DNA of 64,000 nucleotides. Source: an uncultured Flavobacteriales bacterium. Its GTDB lineage: Bacteria; Bacteroidota; Bacteroidia; Flavobacteriales_D; Parvicellaceae. The position numbers and the translations under genes were made by a program. The notes beneath the pieces are model-generated. The model worked only from the letters and a program-made list of their open reading frames with translations, searched no databases and had not been told where the DNA came from. The DNA is taken from contig CALSNM010000001.1 of NCBI GenBank assembly GCA_943787725.1, positions 62,001 through 126,000 of the forward strand, read 5' to 3'. Shown here in pieces: positions 1-9,502 of the stretch. Within the stretch, counting starts at the first letter, position 1, and every line of letters starts with the position of its first letter.

Positions 1-422
1 CATTTCAATTTGCTCAACAATGTGACCAGTGGCAGTTGGCTCAATACTCGGAGGAAGGCATTAAAGCTTTGCATTACGTTATGAAAATCTACCGTATATT
101 TCTGAACTATCTCCATCGGCTCAACCTGTTCTAGCCTGGCTTTCTTTGATATTTTATCTTCTCCTTCGTCCGAATCGTTTTCTAAATGTCCCGCATCCGT
201 AATATTTCTTACATAACGGACATTATACCCTAGAAATTTAAAATATCTAATTATCGTATCGAATGACAAAAAAGTTCTGCAATTACCCAAATGGACGAAG
301 CTATATACCGTAGGTCCACAAACATAAATCCCGACATTTTGAGGGTTTAGTGGTTCAAACTTTTCCTTTAACCCTGTTAATGAGTTATATATATAAATAT
401 CGTTTTGATCTATCTTACTCAT
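1..422 (-). CDS. cysS: Cysteinyl-tRNA synthetase, N-terminal part, frameshifted, runs off left edge
   Basis: Charges tRNA-Cys with cysteine in the cytoplasm. Reading leftward from the ATG at 422-420 gives a class I synthetase N-terminus, with the zinc-site/HIGH region read as [15 protein letters not shown] and then NITDAGH, both typical of CysS. After about 120 residues, near 56-60, one base appears to be missing: the expected [13 protein letters not shown] stretch continues in another frame. The ATG shares one base with the folE stop (TGATG on the minus strand), so the two genes are probably one transcript. CysS is normally essential, so the break is more likely a sequence error than a dead gene. 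The C-terminal two-thirds lie outside the window. Confidence 0.9.
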   Translation of the reverse strand, partial: MSKIDQNDIYIYNSLTGLKEKFEPLNPQNVGIYVCGPTVYSFVHLGNCRTFLSFDTIIRYFKFLGYNVRYVRNITDAGHLENDSDEGEDKISKKARLEQVEPMEIVQKYTVDFHNVMQSFNAFLRVLSQLPLVTLLSKLK

Positions 423-1093
423 CAGAAATCTATCTTAGAATCTAAACTAATATGTTTGAGAAATTCTGCTTTATTATCATTCTGGTTAAACACACCAGAA
501 TAACGAGATGTAATGGTACTACTTTTTGTGTCTCTAACTCCTCTCATATTGACACATAGGTGCTTTGCATCAATGACACAAGCCACATTATCAGTTTCCA
601 GAATTTCTTTTAGTTTCTCAACAATTTGAACAGTCAATCGCTCTTGAACTTGGGGTCTTTTGGCATAAAACTGAACTATCCTATTAATTTTTGAAAGGCC
701 AATAACATTTTCATTTGCAAAATATGCAACATGAACTTTTCCAACAATTGGAACAAAATGATGTTCGCACAGAGAATACAATTCGATGTTCTTTTCAACT
801 AACATACCTTTGTATTTATAGCTATTTTCAAACAAAGATACTTTAGGCTCATTCAATGGGTTTAAACCACTAAATATTTCGGAAACATACATTTTAGCCA
901 CTCTTTCTGGAGAACCTGCAAGACTATCATCCTTTAAATCGAGTCCTAATGTTTCCATTATTTTCTCAAAATGACCTTTGATAATTTCAATTTTCTCCAC
1001 ATCCGATTTAGCAAATGCATCTTTAACCAAAGGAGTATCAATTGATGTCAGCACATGATCTTCTCCAATATTTTCGTTCACTTTATTTTTCAA
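422..1093 (-). CDS. folE: GTP cyclohydrolase I
   Basis: Converts GTP to 7,8-dihydroneopterin triphosphate, the first step of folate and pterin synthesis. The 223-residue protein has normal length. It carries the zinc ligands Cys109 (SLCEHH), His112 and Cys180 (HLCVNMRGV), and the conserved GLSKINRIV and RPQVQERLT segments. The reading frame opens at a TTG codon at 1093, with an in-frame stop just upstream and no ATG nearby; a GTG four codons on is the alternative. Its stop overlaps the cysS start by one base. Family assignment is secure; the exact start is not. Confidence 0.95.
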   Translation of the reverse strand: MKNKVNENIGEDHVLTSIDTPLVKDAFAKSDVEKIEIIKGHFEKIMETLGLDLKDDSLAGSPERVAKMYVSEIFSGLNPLNEPKVSLFENSYKYKGMLVEKNIELYSLCEHHFVPIVGKVHVAYFANENVIGLSKINRIVQFYAKRPQVQERLTVQIVEKLKEILETDNVACVIDAKHLCVNMRGVRDTKSSTITSRYSGVFNQNDNKAEFLKHISLDSKIDF

Positions 1094-1170
1094 AATTTAT
1101 ATGATTTATTGTATTTGTAAGGATAAAAATAGAAAACTACGTTGTTCTCAATAGCTGCAAGAGAAATAAA

Positions 1171-2167
1171 TTATTTTTTCCAAACAAACTTCCCTGTCTT
1201 ATCAATATAACCCTCCGTTCCTGTTTTAAAATCGCCTATTCTTACCAATGCTAATCCATTTATAAAATCAGAAGGTTTTGAAAATTGTTTCGCAACAACT
1301 AACTTTCCGGAAACATCTACATATCCCCCATTTTCTGTCACTTCCTATACCAACAGCTACATTCGCTAAACCATCACTAAAGTGATATGCACTTGTCGAA
1401 TTGCGGTTTCACAACAATTTTCCCTGTCTTATCGACGTAGCCAAACTTTCCACTTTTAAAATCTCCAACCCTAACCAAAGCTCTTCCTTCACTAAATGGA
1501 AATACTTTGTCAAATTGAGCTTTGACAATAATCTTCCCTGTTTTATCAATGAAGCCCCATTTACCTGTTCTTTCATTGCCAACTCTAAAAACAGCTAATC
1601 CTTCGCTGAAATCTCGAACAAAATCATATGTTGGCTTGATAACAAACATTCCTGTTAAATCAATAAACCCCCATTTATCTCCTTTTCTCACTCTTGCTTT
1701 ACCTTCAGAAAAATCATATGCACCTTCAAATTGCGGTTTGATTACAATTGCACCAGTAGTATTAATAAAACCAAAGAGCGTCCCAACCTGAATTCTAGCT
1801 AATCCCTCATGAAATGGATAAGCAAAATTACATACAACGTCTATTTCTTAGCACCTGTTTTATCAATAAAAAACCATTTTCCGTCATTTTTAACAGCCGA
1901 CAAACCTTCACTAAAACCACTTACTTTAGAATATTGTGCTGGAACAACTGTTTTACCAGATTTATTAATGAACCCGTATTTAGATCCACTTTTAATTTTT
2001 GCTAAATCTTCTTCAAAGTTATATGCTTTATCAAAAGAATTGGGAATTACGACATCCCCTTTTTTATTGATAAACCCTTCTTTTCTTTCCACCCTTATTT
2101 TGTACAAATCTTGAGCAAATAAACTAGTAGTAATAAAGCTGCACATTAGCAACAAACTCCATCTCAT
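1171..2167 (-). CDS. Secreted WG-repeat protein, frameshifted in three places
   Basis: A signal peptide (MRWSLLLMCSFITTSLFAQ) is followed by about six or seven tandem WG/KWG repeats of the form KWGFIDKTGK-(I/V)VVKPQFDKxxxFSEGLAxVR, each about 45 residues. WG-repeat proteins are usually periplasmic or outer-membrane in Bacteroidota; none of the repeat units points to a specific function. The frame breaks near 1848 (one base missing), 1385 (one extra) and in the five-C run at about 1325-1329 (one extra). Joined, the protein is about 330 residues and ends at a TAA at 1173-1171. No operon partner is evident; folE lies 78 nt downstream on the same strand. Confidence 0.8.
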
Positions 2168-2239
2168 TCTTCTTATTTTTTATAATTCTGCCTAAATTAA
2201 TTAAATATACTTTACCTTCAGTCTATATTTCCATAAAAC

Positions 2240-2863
2240 ATGCCAATTTTAGACAAAGACATTTCTATTGACAAACACGTTAGCTTATGGAAAATTACTG
2301 AGTCTTGGACTGAATTATTTGAATTATTTGAAAATGATGCTGAAATAAATAGCTCTTATTCGAAATTTTAAAAGTGATCTTAAAAAAAAACAATTTTTAG
2401 CTTCCAGGCTCTTATTGAAAATGGAATTTGGAGATTGGAAAACACTCCATAGCCTTAATGGAAAGCCCACGACCGATAAACAATTCAATAGAAATATCAA
2501 TCACTCATGACAGGGGAATTGCAGGTATAATTAAGAGTACTAAATCCCTGTGGAATTGACATACAAGAAATCACCCCAAAAGTAATGCGCATAAAAAGTA
2601 AATTCATTAATGAAAATGACATTTATTTTTTAAGTGAAAAAGAGAAAGATTTGACTGTTTTATGGTGCGCAAAAGAAGCGCTTTACAAAATAAATGGGAA
2701 GCCAAATATATTTTTTAAAGAGCACATGATAATTGAGAAATCAAACGAAGAAAATATCGTTATTGGGAAAATCATTCACCCTGAATTTCGAAAAGATTAT
2801 AAATTGAAAGTTCATTTTATCGAAAATTATTGCTTAGTTTACACTTTAACAATACCTAAACCT
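2240..2863 (+). CDS. 4'-phosphopantetheinyl transferase superfamily protein, frameshifted
   Basis: Transfers the phosphopantetheine arm of CoA to acyl- or peptidyl-carrier proteins. The start is the ATG at 2240 (MPILDKDISIDKHVSLWKI). Joining frames across indels near 2370, 2482 and 2550 restores the family motifs in order: GKP, the ISITHDRG substrate loop, the Mg-binding CGIDIQ and the catalytic WCAKEALYK. Joined length is about 205 residues, usual for the Sfp/HetI type in Flavobacteriales. The last part runs without a stop into GGGP synthase, treated here as the next gene; the boundary at 2864 is inferred. Confidence 0.82.
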
Positions 2864-3606
2864 TTGAGCACATTCAACACCATATTAAATAGATGCCAAG
2901 CAAAAGAAAAAATGTTTGCTATTTTGGTAGATCCTGACAAGTATGGTTCGCCCAAAGATTTACAAGAATTAATTTACAACCTCAAAAGAGCCTTGCCGGA
3001 TATAATTTTAATTGGTGGAAGTTTGATTAATAATGGTAATTTTGAATTAGTAATTAACGAACTATCTAGCTTAAAAATTGCTCCTGTTATTCTATTTCCG
3101 GGAAACAACAAGCAAGTTTCAGCCAACGCAGATGCTATTTTATTACTATCATTAATTTCAGGAAGAAATTCTGATTTATTAATAGGACAGCATGTTGTTT
3201 CTGCATTTGACATTAAAAATGCAAGCCTTGAAGTTATTCCAACCGGCTACATGCTAATTGAAAGCGGCCCTCCACTTCTGCTCAATACATGAGCAATACA
3301 CAACCTATTCCCCGACAACAAAACTGACATAGCAATCGCAACTGCATTAGCTGGGGAGCAGCTTGGACTAAAATTCATATACATGGATGGTGGATCTGGA
3401 GCTCAAACACCCATTTCTAAAGAAATGATTAAGGTGTTCGACAAACCGTTAACACTCCCTTAATAATTGGTGGTGGAATCCGAAATAAAGAACAAGCTAT
3501 TGCTGCATGGAATAGTGGAGCTGACATCGTTGTTATCGGCAATGCAATTGAAAAAAATCCCGCCTTAGCTCAAGATATTTCTCGTTTAAGAACTGTAAAT
3601 AAATGA
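2864..3606 (+). CDS. Geranylgeranylglyceryl phosphate synthase family protein, frameshifted
   Basis: Member of the PcrB/GGGPS TIM-barrel family, which joins a polyprenyl diphosphate to sn-glycerol-1-phosphate. It is best known from archaeal lipid synthesis but is also found in Bacteroidota. Recognisable blocks are MFAILVDPDK, VILFPGNNKQ, ADAILLLSLISGRNSDLLIG, EVIPTGYMLIESG, then after a shift near 3280 YMSNTQPIP, IYMDGGSGAQ and, after another near 3450, LIIGGGIRNKEQA and GADIVVIGNAIEKNP. A TTG at 2864 is a plausible start, in frame with the preceding PPTase. The stop overlaps the next gene's start by 4 nt (ATGA at 3603-3606), so these genes form an operon. Confidence 0.85.
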
Positions 3607-4265
3607 AGCTAGTTGTTTTTTCAAGTCATAGTAATCTCCATTCTGAACCTAAGCAAGTCGTTCAGATGTTTGAACATGGTCTAGAAACTCTTCATTTGAG
3701 AAAGCCTAATTCTCTTCAAAAGACCTTGTAGAATACATTGAAGTTAATACCATCAGAATATCACAATAGAATTGTCATTCATACACATCACAAATTGGCA
3801 AAAAAATTCAATTTAAAAGGAATACACTTTAGCAAAGTCCATCGGGACAAAAAGCTACAACACCAAATTAAAGTACTTAAGTTTTCGACTTAGATTCGGC
3901 AATATTTTAATCACAAGGTCTTGTCATAAAATCATAAATTAGAAGATAATTCCAGTCGATATGCGTATGTTTTTTTAAGCCCAATGTTTGAAAGCATATC
4001 CAAAAAATCACATCGCGGATTATTCAGTGAGCGCCATATTAAAAAAGCATTAGCCGAAAAAAAACAAAAAGTATATGCTTTGGGTGGATTGACGAGTCGA
4101 AATTTAAAGACCTTCATGATTTAGGCTTTGAAGGAGTAGCTCTGTTGGGCGCTTTCTGGAATACAGACCAAGGAACCTCTTAGCGTATATTTATCTGCGA
4201 GAGAATCGATCAAAAACTTAGTAAGCGAAAAAAAACCGTTTATCAACTCTTATCGTAACCATTGA
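3603..4265 (+). CDS. Thiamine-phosphate synthase (ThiE/TenI-like) family protein, frameshifted
   Basis: Starts at the ATG in the ATGA overlap with the GGGPS gene. Joined fragments read MKLVVFSSHSNLHSEP, GLETLHLRKP, HNRIVIHTHHKLAKKFNLKG, then YAYVFLSPMFESISKK, VYALGGLTSRN and FEGVALLGAFWN, which match the TIM-barrel layout of ThiE/TenI proteins. The frame breaks at least near 3720, in the 3885-3930 stretch and near 4180; after the last shift it ends at TGA 4263-4265. Whether it makes thiamine phosphate or is a TenI-like relative cannot be told. The middle is too damaged to check every phosphate-binding residue. Confidence 0.7.
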
Positions 4266-4312
4266 TTAATAACCTACGTAAAATGTTGTGCTTTCCATTA
4301 AAGAAGGAAAAC

Positions 4313-5236
4313 ATGACGGTAAATAAACGAATACTTTTAATTTTAGCAATTACCTACTATAATTTAGCAGCGAGCCTGCTGACGATAGAATTTCAAGAAA
4401 CCAATATATTGAAACCTGGAAGAACGAAGCTATTAGTCAAATGGCAGACTATGGCATACCTGCGAGCATCACTTTAGCGCAAGGAATCCTTGAAAGCGGA
4501 GATGGAAATTCTCGCCTGGCGAAGCAAGGAAACAATCATTTTGGTATTAAATGTCACACATGGACAGGTAAAACCATACATGAAGATGATGACAAGAAAG
4601 AATGAGTGTTTCCGGAAATACGAGAGTGCCCGGCAGTCCTTTCAAGATCATTCCGAATTCTTATCTAAAAGAGGGCGTTATTCATTTCTTTTTGACTTAA
4701 AACCCAATGACTATATAGGATGGGCTAGAGGATTAAAAACAGCAGGATATGCCACAAATCCCAAGTACGCAAGTTTACTGATAACGCTAATCGAAAAAAA
4801 CAAACTACAGCAATACGACAATATGGTGCTAGCTTCAAACAACCATTCAAATTCGGGTAATGGTTTTTTGTTTGCTAGCTTAAGTAAACCAAAAACGAAT
4901 AAACACTCTATTTACATTCATAACAACAAAATTAAATATATCAAAGTAAAATCAAAAGACACATTTTATAAAATATCGAAAGAATTTGGAATGCATTTAG
5001 GGCAAATATATAAGTATAATGATTTATCCGACAAAAACTTCATCAAAGAAGGTGATATAATATACTTGCAACCTAAAAGAAAAAAGGCTAAAGTTGAATC
5101 GCACAAAGTAAAAGAAAACGAAACATTACATGGCATTTCACAGGTTTATGGAATCAAATTGAAATCTATTTGTAAAAAGAACAAACTTGAAGCAGAAACA
5201 ATATTGCAACTAGGACAAATCCTTGAATTAAGATAA
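4313..5236 (+). CDS. Glucosaminidase-domain peptidoglycan hydrolase with two LysM repeats, frameshifted
   Basis: Cell-wall hydrolase expected to cleave the glycan strand of peptidoglycan. The start is the ATG at 4313 (MTVNKRILLILAITYYNLA), a likely signal peptide. After a shift near 4375 a glucosaminidase domain follows, with the catalytic-region motif ITLAQGILESGDGNSRLA and NNHFGIKC; one extra base near 4605 breaks it again before GYATNPKYA. The C-terminal part carries two LysM repeats, KVKSKDTFYKISKEFG...DIIYLQP and HKVKENETLHGISQVYG...GQILEL. About 307 residues once joined. It follows the ThiE-like gene by 47 nt on the same strand. Confidence 0.85.
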
Positions 5237-5408
5237 AATAAAAAACCAAAATCAACAAAATTGATAAATTCGTTTGTTGTGAAAAAGCCTCTTGACACCA
5301 TGGTATTGAGGGATTTCTCTTGATTGATTAGTAGAAGGCGTTCCAAACAAGTAAACTATCATGCTTATCAGCCAAAATGAACAATAAAAAAATAAATTCG
5401 TTACAATT

Positions 5409-6659
5409 TTAATCCAATTTTTCTTTGATCCATATTCTTAATGTCTCTGAATCTACTTTATCAAGAACTTCATCAGCAAATGCCTGCACCAACAGAGCTT
5501 GAGCCGACTCCCTACTAAGACCTCTAGTTTGCAAGTAATACAAGGCTTCTTCATCAAATTGACCTGTTGTAGTACCGTGACTGCACTTTACGTCATCAGC
5601 AAAAATCTCAAGTTCAGGTTTTGCGTTCATAGTAGCTTCTCTGGACAAAATAATATTTTTGTTCTGCTGATAAGCTTCAATTTTTTGGGCATCTTCAGCA
5701 ACAATCACCTTTCCATTAAAAACACCTGTTGATTTATCTCTTAATACACCTTTGTATAATTCAAAAGATGTGCAGTTAGGTTTCAAATGACTAACCTTAG
5801 TATGATTATCAACGTGCTGAATTCCTTTTTGCATGTACAATCCATTCATTTCCGAAGTGCAGTTTTCACCATCAACATCAATATTAACTCCATTCCTTAC
5901 AAAATCACCAGAAACTGTAGCCGTATTTATTTTAAAAATACTGTTAGCTTTTTGATTAACTTGTACAGTACAAATTAAGTTATTATTAGGCTCTTCAGAT
6001 TGAACTTTATCCAAAGTGATCTTAGCATTTTCTTTTACAAAAACTTCAGTCACACTGTTTGTTAAACATTCAACAGCATTTAAAGACGCATATGATTGTA
6101 CTACACTAACTTCTGAAAATTGATCTACTATTATAAGTAAGCGCAAATTACTTATCACATTACTTTTTGTGTTTACATGAATAACATGAATCGGTTTTTC
6201 CAGTTTAACTTTCTTAGGTATGTGAATAAAAACACCCTCATGGAAGTAGCTTGTATTTAAAGCTGTGAAAACCTCTTCATTATTCTTTGCTATTCCATTA
6301 AACGCACTATGAATCAAGGAGACATGTTCTTCCATTGCATTTGGAAAAGTATCTATTACAACCTCATCAGGGAAATTTACATCTGACAACTCTTTAGAAT
6401 AAACACCATTTACCAGTATTATATTATGCGCATCTAAAGAAGGTATTATTTCATTCGAAAGATCTACTTGTTCAGCTTCATTAAATTGAACATATTTCTT
6501 TTTTAAAATCTTCTTAACCGAGGTATAACGCCAATCCTCTGTTTTACGAGTAGGAAACTCCAATTCTTTTAATAATTCGAACGCTTGGTTTTTAGCTCCT
6601 AACCCAACCCCCATTTGAGACAATGAGTTCAGTAAATTATTTTCTTTCAAAACTACCAT
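5409..6659 (-). CDS. sufD: Fe-S cluster assembly protein SufD
   Basis: Scaffold subunit of the SufBCD complex that builds Fe-S clusters in the cytoplasm. At 416 residues it has normal length. The C-terminal SUF beta-helix region contains KCSHGTTTG, with the conserved Cys-His pair found at the SufB-SufD interface, then the helical end YYLQTRGLSRESAQALLVQAF. It is the last gene of sufABCD and directly abuts sufC (stop at 6660, start at 6659). About 170 nt of gene-free sequence follow before the convergent glucosaminidase gene, with no clear terminator. Confidence 0.97.
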   Translation of the reverse strand: MVVLKENNLLNSLSQMGVGLGAKNQAFELLKELEFPTRKTEDWRYTSVKKILKKKYVQFNEAEQVDLSNEIIPSLDAHNIILVNGVYSKELSDVNFPDEVVIDTFPNAMEEHVSLIHSAFNGIAKNNEEVFTALNTSYFHEGVFIHIPKKVKLEKPIHVIHVNTKSNVISNLRLLIIVDQFSEVSVVQSYASLNAVECLTNSVTEVFVKENAKITLDKVQSEEPNNNLICTVQVNQKANSIFKINTATVSGDFVRNGVNIDVDGENCTSEMNGLYMQKGIQHVDNHTKVSHLKPNCTSFELYKGVLRDKSTGVFNGKVIVAEDAQKIEAYQQNKNIILSREATMNAKPELEIFADDVKCSHGTTTGQFDEEALYYLQTRGLSRESAQALLVQAFADEVLDKVDSETLRIWIKEKLD

Positions 6660-7409
6660 CTACGCTTTCGCTTTTGTCAACCAGTCGTAACCTTTCTCCT
6701 CTAGCTCAAGAGCAAGCTCTTTACCTCCTGTTTTAATGATTCTCCCATCATATAAAACATGTACAAAATCAGGAATAATATAATCCAATAACCTTTGGTA
6801 GTGTGTTATTACAATTGTAGCATTATCCTTACTCTTTAGGGTATTCACTCCATGCGCAACTATTCTTAACGCATCAATGTCCAAACCGGAGTCTGTTTCA
6901 TCTAGGATTGACAATTTTGGCTCTAGCATTGCCATTTGGAAAATTTCATTTCGTTTTTTCTCACCTCCAGAAAAACCTACATTAACCGAACGATTTTTCA
7001 ATTTATCACTCAACTCTACCAAAGTCGATTTTTCCTTAACCATTTTAAGAAAATCTTTCGCGGCAATAGGCTCTTGCTCAAAATACTTTCGTCTTTCGTT
7101 AATTGCTGTTTTCAGAAAATTAATATTACTCACTCCTGGTATTTCAACAGGATATTGAAAAGCCAAAAATATACCTTCCCAAGATCTTTCTTCTGGATTG
7201 AGCTCTAATAATTCTTTTCCTAGGTAGTCAACTTCACCGGCGGTAACTTCATATTCATCACGACCAGCTAAAACAGCAGACAACGTACTTTTTCCTGAGC
7301 CGTTGGGGCCCATGACTGCATGTATTTCACCAGCCTTAACCTCTATGTCTAACCCTTTTAAGATTTCCTTATCGCCAACTGAGGCGTGTAAATTTTTAAC
7401 TTTTAACAT
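6660..7409 (-). CDS. sufC: Fe-S cluster assembly ATPase SufC
   Basis: ABC-type ATPase that powers SufBCD. The 249-residue protein has Walker A GPNGSGKST at residues 34-42, a Q-loop (AFQYPVEIPG), the SufC-type signature FSGGEKKR, Walker B with the D-loop LSILDETDSGLD, and the H-loop VITHYQR. No membrane segment is seen, as expected for this soluble ABC protein. It sits between sufB (24 nt upstream) and sufD (abutting). Nothing unusual. Confidence 0.98.
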   Translation of the reverse strand: MLKVKNLHASVGDKEILKGLDIEVKAGEIHAVMGPNGSGKSTLSAVLAGRDEYEVTAGEVDYLGKELLELNPEERSWEGIFLAFQYPVEIPGVSNINFLKTAINERRKYFEQEPIAAKDFLKMVKEKSTLVELSDKLKNRSVNVGFSGGEKKRNEIFQMAMLEPKLSILDETDSGLDIDALRIVAHGVNTLKSKDNATIVITHYQRLLDYIIPDFVHVLYDGRIIKTGGKELALELEEKGYDWLTKAKA

Positions 7410-7433
7410 CTATATCACTTTTTCTAGAAAGAA

Positions 7434-8879
7434 CTAACCAACACTTCCTTCTAAACTAATTTCCAATAATTTTTGAGCTTCAACGGCAAACTCCATGGGA
7501 AGTTTATTTAATACTTCCTTTGCATAACCGTTTACAATTAAACTGATGGCTTTTTCCTCCCCAATACCTCTTTGCAAACAATAAAATTTTTGATCTTCCC
7601 CAATTTTACTTGTAGTAGCTTCATGTTCTAATTGTGCTGTTGAGTTCTCGCATTCGATATATGGATATGTATGCGCACCGCAAGTATCCGTCATCAAAAG
7701 TGAATCACATTGAGAAAAATTACGAGAATTATCAGCTCCTTTCCCAATTCTCACTAACCCCCTGTAAGAGTTGTGACTATTACCTGCAGAAATTCCTTTA
7801 GATATAATCGTACTCTTGGTATTTTTTCCTATGTGCAACATTTTAGTACCTGTATCAGCCATTTGATGATTATTGGTAACCGCTACTGAATAAAATTCCC
7901 CAACCGAGTTATCCCCTTTCAAAATACAAGACGGATACTTCCAGGTTATGGCAGAACCAGTCTCTACCTGCGTCCAAGAAATCTTTGCATTTTGTTGACA
8001 AACACCTCTTTTAGTAACAAAGTTAAATACTCCCCCTACTCCATCTTTGTCTCCAGGATACCAATTCTGCACTGTGGAATATTTAATTTCTGCTTCATCA
8101 AGAGCAATCAATTCAACAACCGCAGCATGCAATTGATTCTCATCTCTCTGCGGTGCAGTGCACCCCTCGAGATAACTGACGTAGCTTCCCTTATCAGCAA
8201 TAAGCAAAGTTCGCTCAAACTGACCAGTTCCAGATTCATTTATTCTAAAATAAGTTGACAATTCCATGGGACACTTAGTTCCTTTTGGAATATAACAAAA
8301 TGAACCATCAGAAAACACAGCAGAATTCAATGCAGCGTAATAATTATCTGAAGAAGGAACAACCGTTCCTAAATATTTCTTCACTAATTCCGGATGATCT
8401 TTAACTGCCTCGCTAAATGAACAAAATATTATACCCAACTCGCCTAACTTTTCCTTGAATGAAGTTGCTACGGAAACCGAATCCATAACAAAATCAACAG
8501 CTACACCTGTCAACTTTTTTTGTTCTTCCAAAGAAATTCCCAAACGTTCCATTGTTTTCAATATCTCTGGATCTACCTCATCCAAACTCGCTAATTCCTT
8601 TTTAGGTTTAGGAGCAGAATAAAAAACTATATCTTGGAGGCTTGGTTTTTCGTAGGTAACATGTGCCCAATCCGGTTCCGTCATTCCTTGAAACACTCTA
8701 AAAGCCTTTAACCTATAATCTAAAAGCCATTCCGGTTCTTCTTTCTTAGATGATATTATACGAACGGTTTCTTCAGTTAATCCTTTTGGTATTTTTTCGG
8801 AATCAACATCAGTAGTAAAACCAAATTCATATTCTTGATCTACTAAGTCTTGTTTTAAGTCATCTTCACTATAAGCCAT
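7434..8879 (-). CDS. sufB: Fe-S cluster assembly protein SufB
   Basis: Scaffold subunit on which the nascent cluster forms. I take the ATG at 8879 ([21 protein letters not shown]), giving 481 residues. The open frame extends to 8915, but that longer version would overlap sufA and adds a sequence unlike SufB N-termini. Conserved parts include YCAALN-type [33 protein letters not shown], the [13 protein letters not shown] cluster-site cysteine region and the C-terminal [17 protein letters not shown]. It starts 11 nt after the sufA stop. Confidence 0.97.
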   Translation of the reverse strand: MAYSEDDLKQDLVDQEYEFGFTTDVDSEKIPKGLTEETVRIISSKKEEPEWLLDYRLKAFRVFQGMTEPDWAHVTYEKPSLQDIVFYSAPKPKKELASLDEVDPEILKTMERLGISLEEQKKLTGVAVDFVMDSVSVATSFKEKLGELGIIFCSFSEAVKDHPELVKKYLGTVVPSSDNYYAALNSAVFSDGSFCYIPKGTKCPMELSTYFRINESGTGQFERTLLIADKGSYVSYLEGCTAPQRDENQLHAAVVELIALDEAEIKYSTVQNWYPGDKDGVGGVFNFVTKRGVCQQNAKISWTQVETGSAITWKYPSCILKGDNSVGEFYSVAVTNNHQMADTGTKMLHIGKNTKSTIISKGISAGNSHNSYRGLVRIGKGADNSRNFSQCDSLLMTDTCGAHTYPYIECENSTAQLEHEATTSKIGEDQKFYCLQRGIGEEKAISLIVNGYAKEVLNKLPMEFAVEAQKLLEISLEGSVG

Positions 8880-8890
8880 TTTTTTTTGTA

Positions 8891-9214
8891 TTAAAGTGAG
8901 AAACTCTCTCCGCAACCACAGGTTCTTTCTGCATTTGGATTCTTAAAAACAAAGCCCTTACCGTTCAACCCCCCTGAATAGTCCAAGGTAGTGCCAACTA
9001 AATACAAAAAGCTTTTCTTATCGATAACTATTTTTACTCCGTTACTTTCAAACTCTTTATCTGTACCCTTAATTTCATTATCAAAAGTAAGTTGATACAT
9101 AAGACCTGAACAGCCTCCACCTTCAACACCTACACGAATAAAAAAGTTATCTTTTCCTTCTTCGCTCATCATTCTGGTGGCAGTACTTTTTGCTAAATCG
9201 GTTACTTCAATCAT
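8891..9214 (-). CDS. sufA: A-type Fe-S carrier protein (SufA/IscA family)
   Basis: HesB/IscA-fold protein that carries assembled clusters to targets. The 107 residues include the three conserved cysteines: [10 protein letters not shown] and, near the C-terminus, [10 protein letters not shown]. It is the first gene of sufABCD, and its start lies 6 nt after an inverted-repeat leader it shares with sufE. SufA versus ErpA-like function cannot be told from sequence; the operon position supports SufA. Confidence 0.95.
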   Translation of the reverse strand: MIEVTDLAKSTATRMMSEEGKDNFFIRVGVEGGGCSGLMYQLTFDNEIKGTDKEFESNGVKIVIDKKSFLYLVGTTLDYSGGLNGKGFVFKNPNAERTCGCGESFSL

Positions 9215-9220
9215 TTTCTT

Positions 9221-9239
9221 ATTTAGATTAATTACAAAT
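9221..9239 (-). promoter_or_regulatory. Imperfect inverted repeat in the sufA leader, shared with sufE
   Basis: ATTTAGA-TTAAT-TACAAAT on the plus strand: one arm and the spacer are identical to the perfect repeat before sufE (31146-31164), the other arm differs at two positions. It ends exactly 6 nt before the sufA ATG, as at sufE. It lies downstream of a TAnnTTTG box, so it may be a repressor operator in the transcribed leader. The regulator is unknown; the TTTAG...CTAAA shape resembles DtxR-family sites. Confidence 0.6.
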
Positions 9240-9256
9240 AAGCATGTATTTAACTA

Positions 9257-9264
9257 CAAAAGTA
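9257..9264 (-). promoter_or_regulatory. Bacteroidota-type -7 box for sufABCD
   Basis: TACTTTTG on the minus strand matches the TAnnTTTG consensus of the Bacteroidota primary sigma factor. Transcription would begin near 9250, leaving a leader of roughly 36 nt that holds the inverted repeat. I see no good TTTG at the -33 position. Confidence 0.5.
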
Positions 9265-9450
9265 GTCTTTTTATTGGTCTAAAAAGATGATTATACGCAT
9301 TATTTTGAAGATTAATATGAGTTTAAGCTGCTCAAGTATGCCACAAAAGCCCCACATAAAATAAAAGTTTATATCTCATCTCATGTTTAACCCTAGTTTA
9401 AAGTAAATGCAACACGAAAAAGCTGCTCATTAGACCTATATCTAACTCAT
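9265..9450. other. Intergenic stretch without recognisable gene
   Basis: Between the sufABCD promoter and the sdhB terminator. No coding frame, tRNA-like cloverleaf or repeat is seen; the sequence is AT-rich with scattered stops in all frames. Confidence 0.5.
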
Positions 9451-9487
9451 AAAAAAAGCCATTTCATATGAAGTGGCTTTTTTTGCG
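9451..9487 (-). terminator. Rho-independent terminator after sdhB
   Basis: On the minus strand, AGCCACTTC-ATAT-GAAATGGCT forms a 9-bp stem (one G-U pair) followed by seven T. It starts 16 nt past the sdhB stop and ends the sdhCAB transcript. The flanking A and T runs would also let it work in the other direction. Confidence 0.8.
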
Positions 9488-9502
9488 AAATATTATTTCT
9501 TT

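Noticed and set aside
1401-2114. Plus-strand ORFs over the WG-repeat gene
   Set aside because: Repeated low-complexity shadows of the minus-strand repeats; the minus strand has a signal peptide and clear repeat motifs.
5237-5408. Possible gene fragment between the glucosaminidase gene and sufD
   Set aside because: Short peptides such as KKPLDTMVLRDFS can be read but no family or conserved frame is evident.
8880-8915. Twelve-residue N-terminal extension of SufB
   Set aside because: It overlaps the sufA coding end, is unlike SufB N-termini, and the ATG at 8879 fits an 11-nt gap.
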